Positions 5,906 to 10,387 of a stretch of DNA of 10,387 bases are shown here, in pieces. A program made the position numbers and the translations under genes. Positions within the stretch are counted from its first letter, which is position 1, and each line of letters starts with the position of its first letter. The notes beneath the pieces were generated by a model, which had not been told where the DNA came from, did not search any database, and saw only the letters and a list, made by a program, of their open reading frames with translations. Source of the DNA: an uncultured Lachnospiraceae bacterium. GTDB taxonomy: Bacteria > Bacillota > Clostridia > Lachnospirales > Lachnospiraceae. The DNA lies in assembly GCA_910579085.1 (NCBI GenBank), contig CAJTRU010000100.1, forward strand, positions 1 through 10,387, in the 5' to 3' direction.

Positions 5906-7867
5906 TTATCCAAACCTCTTATTATCTTCTACAAGTGCCCCAAGCCTGTCCTTTACATCATCAGAAGTGGTTAAAATAACCTCTGCTGAAGCCGCTATCT
6001 GCTCTGTAGAAGCTGCCAGGCTGTCAACCCTTAGATTAATGTCAGTTGTAATATCCATAAGGTTCTGGCTGTCCTCTATTATCTTTGAAACATACTGTAA
6101 TATTTTTCCCTGGCTGTCATTGCTTCTTGAAGCAGTATCACGTGAGCTTGTGGCAAGGTTATTTATTTCATCTGCCACTACTGCAAATCCCCTGCCAGCT
6201 TCCCCTGCCCTTGCTGCTTCAATGCTTGCATTAAGCGCAAGCAGGTTTGTCTGCTCTGCTATGGACACAACGTCTTCATTATTATGCGTGAGTTCTGCTA
6301 TCATATCATTAATTTCATACATTGATTTATTTAAATCCCTGCAAAAATCAGTAATTTCATGCATATGTTTTGCAATCTCAGTGCTTTCCTCTGCATTGCT
6401 TGCATTACCATCTGCCATATTGTCAACTGCTTCATGCAGGACTTCAAAACTATCATTAATTTCATTTACTGTTACAATAATCTTTTCTCCCTGCTGCTTT
6501 ACAATCTCTTTTTCTTCTTCATTTTCCCTTGCGAGCATCATTGCATTCTCACGCTGCTCTTCAACCTGGTTCTTAATATAATAAATACAGTTTTCCTTTT
6601 TGTTAAAACCATTATGTATTGCTGTAACCATATCTTCACAACTGTTATAACCACAGCATGAACAATTGATATGCTGTGACTCATATGTAGTTTTATTCAT
6701 GCTGTTAAATATAGCCTGTTTCTGCTCTTCAGAAGGTATATTGTTCTGGCATTGTGCTGAAAGGTCTTCATAAGCCCTTAAGTAGTCATTAAGGTCTAAG
6801 TTCCTGAACTGGCGGTTAAACTTCTTTAACCTCTGTTTAGGTGAAAGCTTTTTAGACCATGCACTTGCCAGGCTGTTTTTCTTCACGTCTTCCTTTATTT
6901 TAAGCACATTGTAAAGTGCATCATCTGTTTTTGATATTTCTGGCTCTGTAGCAGTGCCACAAAGGCATCCGTCAGCACAGTTAAGGGCATCTATAAAAAG
7001 ATATGGGGTGCGGTCTTTTACTATCCTGTCCTTATTCTTCCCAAGGAACTCATACATATGCTTTTCACCCTCTATCTGCCTTATAAATACACTTTCTCCT
7101 AAGAACCAGTATACATTTTCTTTAAGGCCTCCAGGCATAGGATAGAGAGAACCAAGCCCGTATTCAATCTCATCAGAACATAATTCCCCATGTATGTTAT
7201 TCTTCTTCACGTACTCCATAAGATGGGAAAATGTTACATTATATTGTATATACCCCTTGTTAGCAGGCTCTTCCATTTCAAGCTTCTTAGCTATGCATGG
7301 GCTTATAAACGCAAGCTTGTCTGTAATGCCCATAACCTTCCGTGCATATATTGCAGCACACATCATAGGGCTTTGTACTGGAAAGAGCTTTGGTATAAGC
7401 TCAGGTATATAACGCTCAATATAACCTACAACAGCAGGACAAGGCTGCGAAATCCCCCCTGTAAAATTGTGTTTCTGTATGTAATTCAAGTAACCCCATG
7501 TAGTGATATCTGCACCAAAAGATACACTTATAATCCTGTTTACACCAAGGCTTTTTAACCCTCCAAGCACTTTTTCATATTCACCAGGGTAATTTGCCTT
7601 AAATGCAGGGGCAAGCAGCAGTGAAATCCGCTCCCCCTTCTTCAGTGCATTAAAAAATTCTTCCGTATCATCTATAAATTCCCTTGCACTATGTTCACAT
7701 ACATCAAAACAAGCACCACATGCCACACATTTGTTACCATCTACATCTATCCTGTTCCTGCCTTCCATATCTGATGACCTGCAGGCTCCCACACAGCTAC
7801 AGACACTTATGCATTTATTACACCCAATGCAATTATCATTAGTAACTACCAGACCCGCGTTTACCAT
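5906..7867 (-). CDS. Soluble [FeFe]-hydrogenase-like / methyl-accepting chemotaxis fusion sensor
   Basis: The 653-residue protein has four parts and no membrane segment. Two [4Fe-4S] ferredoxin motifs use C13, C16, C19, C23 and C47, C50, C53, C57. An iron-hydrogenase large-subunit domain (about 80-310) keeps the four H-cluster cysteines: C143 (QPCPA), C191 (SPCIAKK), C297 and C301 (NCADGC). A Fes4-type cluster motif (PF04060) uses C402, C405, C410 and C427. A coiled coil (about 430-460) leads to a chemoreceptor signalling domain with the conserved hairpin tip at 536-571 (AEQTNLLALNASIEAARAG). Proline replaces the proton-transfer cysteine before C143, and the usual methionine before the C191 motif is serine; such changes mark sensory rather than H2-producing hydrogenases. 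The inferred role is to pass H2 or redox state to CheA/CheW in the cytoplasm. GGAGG seven bases upstream fixes the start. Ligand and activity are unproven. Confidence 0.9.
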   Translation of the reverse strand: MVNAGLVVTNDNCIGCNKCISVCSCVGACRSSDMEGRNRIDVDGNKCVACGACFDVCEHSAREFIDDTEEFFNALKKGERISLLLAPAFKANYPGEYEKVLGGLKSLGVNRIISVSFGADITTWGYLNYIQKHNFTGGISQPCPAVVGYIERYIPELIPKLFPVQSPMMCAAIYARKVMGITDKLAFISPCIAKKLEMEEPANKGYIQYNVTFSHLMEYVKKNNIHGELCSDEIEYGLGSLYPMPGGLKENVYWFLGESVFIRQIEGEKHMYEFLGKNKDRIVKDRTPYLFIDALNCADGCLCGTATEPEISKTDDALYNVLKIKEDVKKNSLASAWSKKLSPKQRLKKFNRQFRNLDLNDYLRAYEDLSAQCQNNIPSEEQKQAIFNSMNKTTYESQHINCSCCGYNSCEDMVTAIHNGFNKKENCIYYIKNQVEEQRENAMMLARENEEEKEIVKQQGEKIIVTVNEINDSFEVLHEAVDNMADGNASNAEESTEIAKHMHEITDFCRDLNKSMYEINDMIAELTHNNEDVVSIAEQTNLLALNASIEAARAGEAGRGFAVVADEINNLATSSRDTASRSNDSQGKILQYVSKIIEDSQNLMDITTDINLRVDSLAASTEQIAASAEVILTTSDDVKDRLGALVEDNKRFG

Positions 7868-7910
7868 ATGTGGACCTCCCTCCGGTATAGATTTCTAATT
7901 ATTTTTAATA

Positions 7911-7939
7911 ATTATACCATATCTATAATGTGTTTTCCA
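7911..7939 (-). promoter_or_regulatory. Candidate promoter of the hydrogenase-chemoreceptor gene
   Basis: On the minus strand TGGAAA (7939-7934, four of six to TTGACA) and a perfect TATAAT (7916-7911) are 17 bp apart. They lie in the 121-bp gap after the upstream chemoreceptor gene, with a predicted start near 7904, about 37 nt before the ATG. No flagellar sigma-28 type site is visible. The gene may also be read from the FIST promoter, as no terminator is seen in the gap. Confidence 0.5.
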
Positions 7940-7988
7940 CTATAAAGTTTATGGCAGATAACAACTTGCAGGCTGGAAGTTATGTCAT

Positions 7989-8930
7989 TTAATGGCCATT
8001 TTCTATGTCATCTATAAAAGGTATTACTTGCGAAAGCATATTGTCTATATCTTCAAACATTGAACCTTTAGTAGTATTTAATTCACTTGCCCTGTCTATA
8101 TGTTTGACAACTTCATTATATTGTCTCTCTGTATCTGCAAAAAGCTGTTTAAACTCCCTTAATTTATCCTGTGATGCACTTACAGTCCCTTTTATCTGTT
8201 CATGTACTGTTTCAGCACTCCCTGCTGCTGTAATAATTGCATCAAACATAGCATGTGTTTTGTCAACATTTTCCATACTTTCAGTCATTGCCTTGTTTGA
8301 AGCAGTAATACTTTCACTCATTTTTCCAGTGCCATATTCCACACTGCCAATCCCTGTATCAACCAGCCCTGCAAGGTCTTTTATTTCATCAGCAAGGCTT
8401 TTTACTTCCCCTGCAACCACTGCAAATCCCTTTCCATGTTCACCCGCCTTCGCCGCTTCAATAGAAGCATTAAGTGCAAGTATATTAGTCTGGTCTGCAA
8501 TTTTTACTATCTGTTTCATGGATTTTTTAATGTTCTCAATTGATTCCTGGAAACCAGCAAATGTATCTTGTATTTCACTAAAGCAGTCCTGCACCTGGTT
8601 TGAACTGGATTTAAGCCCGCCCACCTGCCGCTGTGCTTCTTCTACTTTGTTAGTGATTTCATCTTTAACTAATGTAAACTGCCCTGATACATTATCCACT
8701 GATGTGAAAACATCATTAAATGTATCAAGTTTTTCTTTTAGTGCCATATCTTCCTTAAGCACACTCTGGAATGCAAGCCTTATGCCCCTTATTTCATTAA
8801 GCGACTCAACCTCTTTAAGTACCAGCTCTTTCCTGTAATCCTGAAGGCTGTTTACAACATATACAACTGGATACAGCCCTGTCCCATCCGCTGTTTTGTA
8901 CCGCTTGTTTTTGTACTTAGGTAAAAACAT
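7989..8930 (-). CDS. Soluble methyl-accepting chemotaxis protein
   Basis: This 313-residue protein is almost entirely helical and has no membrane segment or recognisable ligand-binding domain. Residues 1-50 are basic and short, and 51-140 look like coiled coil. The chemoreceptor hairpin tip lies at 144-180 (IADQTNILALNASIEAAKAG, then GKGFAVVAGEVKSLA), the region that contacts CheA and CheW. The return helix runs to about 290, and no CheR-binding pentapeptide is seen at the C terminus. It should work as a cytoplasmic receptor that takes its signal from a partner. The FIST gene ends 40 bp upstream, so a FIST-receptor pair is the simplest reading. FIST domains are known fused to chemoreceptor domains in other bacteria, which supports the pairing. 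GGAGG seven bases upstream supports the ATG. Confidence 0.9.
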   Translation of the reverse strand: MFLPKYKNKRYKTADGTGLYPVVYVVNSLQDYRKELVLKEVESLNEIRGIRLAFQSVLKEDMALKEKLDTFNDVFTSVDNVSGQFTLVKDEITNKVEEAQRQVGGLKSSSNQVQDCFSEIQDTFAGFQESIENIKKSMKQIVKIADQTNILALNASIEAAKAGEHGKGFAVVAGEVKSLADEIKDLAGLVDTGIGSVEYGTGKMSESITASNKAMTESMENVDKTHAMFDAIITAAGSAETVHEQIKGTVSASQDKLREFKQLFADTERQYNEVVKHIDRASELNTTKGSMFEDIDNMLSQVIPFIDDIENGH

Positions 8931-8970
8931 CTTATATCCTCCTGGTTTTATTAATATGTATCCTTAGTGG

Positions 8971-10026
8971 CTACTCAAATACAACACAAGTCATTGACTG
9001 GTTGACAAACTGCCCGTTATAATGTTCACCATATCCTACCAGACCTGCATGACTGCCAAGCCTTCCCATAGCCTCAAGATAATTGTTCATTTCGTTATTC
9101 TGGCTGAACAAAAGATACCGGAACAGGCAGTTTACAGAAAATACTGCGGAAATACGCTGGAAATCCTGGTGTATTTTCTGGATTGTCCCTTCTACCACCC
9201 TTCTGTAATCCTGTAATTCAAGAATAATTAATACATCTGAGTCATTTACCTGCCTGAAGCATGTAAGTGCACCACCCTCCACAGCTTTTATGGATACTAT
9301 ACATACATCCTTTCCACTTAATTTGCCAAATGGGTTTTTAAAGGTCTGTTCTGTGATATCACTCTCCTGTATATTAAGGATTTCCTGGTATACCTGCTTT
9401 GCCGGCCTTCCATTAAGCTTACCCAGCAGGTACTTGCTGCGGTCTGTTTCAGATGCAATAAGTTTGTTCATGTTCATAGGCTTGTATATATTTTCTTTAT
9501 ACGCCTTAACCCTTCCGCTCTTATTCTTAACTAATGCATATGCAACAGCATCGTTATAAATCTTTCCATTAGCTGAAACTTTGCCAGCATCCCCTGTGCC
9601 CCCGACAAGTGAAATGTTTTTCTTCTTAAGCATACTGTATACTGTTGTCAGTACACATGCATCATTTCCAGAACAGAAATCAATACATATAGTATTGTCC
9701 CCTGATGCCTTGATTTTGTGCATATCATGCTCCATGCGCTGTATGTATTTTACAGGCATGACAGATACTTGTTCAAGCACATTGGCAACAGCTTCTACTC
9801 CGTCCGTATGTGCTATAATGCTTACTCCCTCTTCAGTGACCCTTGTGTCATAACCCATACCAATACACCCTATGCTTGGAACTTTTGGAAATAACTTCTC
9901 TAGTTCCGCCACATGTTGTTCAAACTGGCTGCTGTTTGATATAAGCATGATAAATTCTGGATTTGATAATCCTCTTGCGGCTTCTGCCAGGTTTCCCCTC
10001 TGGCTCATCCCAAAAAACTGTTTCAT
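8971..10026 (-). CDS. FIST-domain signal transduction protein
   Basis: The 351-residue soluble protein has both halves of the FIST sensory family. The FIST N domain spans about residues 25-195, including SIGCIGMGYDT (51-61) and a glycine-rich LVGGTGDAG (140-148). The FIST C domain spans about 200-345, ending with the typical GLVGYGEHYNGQF and NQSMTCVVF strands. The family is thought to bind small ligands, possibly amino acids, and is often linked to chemoreceptors, kinases or cyclic-di-GMP enzymes. Here it stands alone just upstream of a soluble chemoreceptor gene, with a 40-bp gap and no terminator, so it is probably the ligand-binding partner. GGAG with seven-base spacing supports the ATG. 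No strong promoter could be picked in the 360 bp upstream. There is no signal peptide, so sensing would be intracellular. Confidence 0.88.
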   Translation of the reverse strand: MKQFFGMSQRGNLAEAARGLSNPEFIMLISNSSQFEQHVAELEKLFPKVPSIGCIGMGYDTRVTEEGVSIIAHTDGVEAVANVLEQVSVMPVKYIQRMEHDMHKIKASGDNTICIDFCSGNDACVLTTVYSMLKKKNISLVGGTGDAGKVSANGKIYNDAVAYALVKNKSGRVKAYKENIYKPMNMNKLIASETDRSKYLLGKLNGRPAKQVYQEILNIQESDITEQTFKNPFGKLSGKDVCIVSIKAVEGGALTCFRQVNDSDVLIILELQDYRRVVEGTIQKIHQDFQRISAVFSVNCLFRYLLFSQNNEMNNYLEAMGRLGSHAGLVGYGEHYNGQFVNQSMTCVVFE

Positions 10027-10037
10027 GGCTTATCTCC

Positions 10038-10352
10038 TTATAAATATGCTTCTGTAGTTAAATTCCCACCACAATTAGTTCTTTTCATATAGAATAACCT
10101 ATAAATGAATTTTCTGCAAGTAAATTTATTACAGCCCCATATCCGTTTAATAAACCCGCAAAATACTTTGTATGGTGGATAATTTCCAGTTATATTTTGT
10201 TGTTGTAATTCTTTTTTTGGGAACGGACGCAGGGTTTCTGTGTCCAGCTTAAACATATTCCATGACAGGGCACGCTTGTGCTGCGTTATAATGTCATTTA
10301 GTTGAGGGAGATGCTGGAATTTAACAATGACAGGATACGCTGGCAAATCCAA
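10038..10352 (-). CDS. Doubtful small ORF or gene remnant upstream of the FIST gene
   Basis: A 104-codon frame opens at a TTG just after an in-frame TAA and ends with a TAA 11 bases before the FIST ATG. I recognise no family. The first half (to about residue 60, including HKRALSWNMFKLDTETLRPFP) has balanced codon use and protein-like composition. The second half is rich in Cys, Phe, Lys and Arg and looks less like protein. No ribosome binding site precedes the TTG. It may be the decayed end of a gene continuing off the right edge, or a chance frame. Confidence 0.25.
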   Translation of the reverse strand: MDLPAYPVIVKFQHLPQLNDIITQHKRALSWNMFKLDTETLRPFPKKELQQQNITGNYPPYKVFCGFIKRIWGCNKFTCRKFIYRLFYMKRTNCGGNLTTEAYL

Positions 10353-10387
10353 AGTGTCTTACATGAACAAAGCACGCTTCCGCTTGG
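10041..10387. other. Unresolved region at the right edge
   Basis: This 347-bp region lies upstream of the FIST operon. The part near the FIST gene (to about 10200) is AT-rich and should hold its promoter, though no clear -35/-10 pair is seen. The outer part (about 10210-10387) is richer in GC and differs in texture. On the + strand a TATAAT lies near 10291, and all three frames are open through the last 80 bp, so a gene could start there and run off the window; three-way openness makes the frame undecidable. Confidence 0.35.

Noticed and set aside
5967..6581. 204-codon + strand frame opposite the chemoreceptor half of the fusion gene
   Set aside because: Ser/Ala/Leu-rich shadow of the conserved signalling domain on the other strand; no independent coding signal.
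5906..7867. Catalytic H2-evolving hydrogenase
   Set aside because: The proton-transfer cysteine and pocket methionines are replaced and the protein ends in a chemoreceptor domain; a sensor role fits better.
8005..8838. 277-codon frame on the + strand opposite the soluble chemoreceptor gene
   Set aside because: It is fully antisense to a well-supported receptor gene, is rich in Ser, Leu and Cys as antisense frames of helical genes are, and shows no ribosome binding site or family motif.
10027..10140. Sigma-28 (flagellar type) promoter before the FIST gene
   Set aside because: No TAAA-N15-GCCGATAA-like pair is present; only weak AT-rich matches to housekeeping boxes were seen.

Overview
The window looks like part of a low-GC, strictly anaerobic Firmicutes chromosome, most likely a gut-type clostridium (Lachnospiraceae-like). 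This rests on the AT-rich sequence, strong GGAGG-type ribosome binding sites, an [FeFe]-hydrogenase-type protein, several clostridial-style families, and a CRISPR repeat with type II-A-like ends. The taxon is inferred; no marker gene is present.

Layout, left to right. Positions 1-306 hold the end of a CRISPR array with 36-bp repeats and 30-bp spacers. It reads on the + strand, and a mutated last repeat plus a truncated repeat relic mark the old, leader-distal end. No cas gene is in the window. All confident protein genes are on the minus strand, so transcription runs right to left toward the array. A stem-loop at 362-391 sits between the array and the first gene and may end transcripts from both sides. 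Next come a YcgL/RlaP-family nucleotidyltransferase (380-1408), an AT-rich gap with a 29-bp tandem repeat and an isolated 12-bp hairpin (1409-1820), and a one-helix DUF4230 protein with its own consensus promoter (1821-2520).

Positions 2525-5722 form an operon transcribed leftward: an ECF-like sigma factor, a six-helix membrane protein whose start overlaps the sigma stop by 8 nt, an ABC ATPase and an ABC-2-type permease. It resembles a self-regulated envelope-stress or efflux module. The membrane protein could be the sensor or anti-sigma factor, but it has no recognisable anti-sigma motif. A 30-bp palindrome lies just upstream, followed by a strong minus-strand terminator that separates this operon from the next unit.

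Positions 5906-10026 form a sensory cluster, again leftward: a FIST-domain protein, a soluble chemoreceptor with no membrane helix, and a soluble protein joining two [4Fe-4S] ferredoxin motifs, a divergent [FeFe]-hydrogenase H-cluster domain, a second Fe-S (Fes4) domain and a chemoreceptor signalling hairpin. The hydrogenase keeps all four H-cluster cysteines but has lost the proton-transfer cysteine and other active-site residues, as in sensory hydrogenases. The inference is that this cluster feeds intracellular H2, redox or metabolite status to chemotaxis. It is the most interesting part of the window. The right edge (10027-10387) is poorly resolved and may hold a gene remnant.
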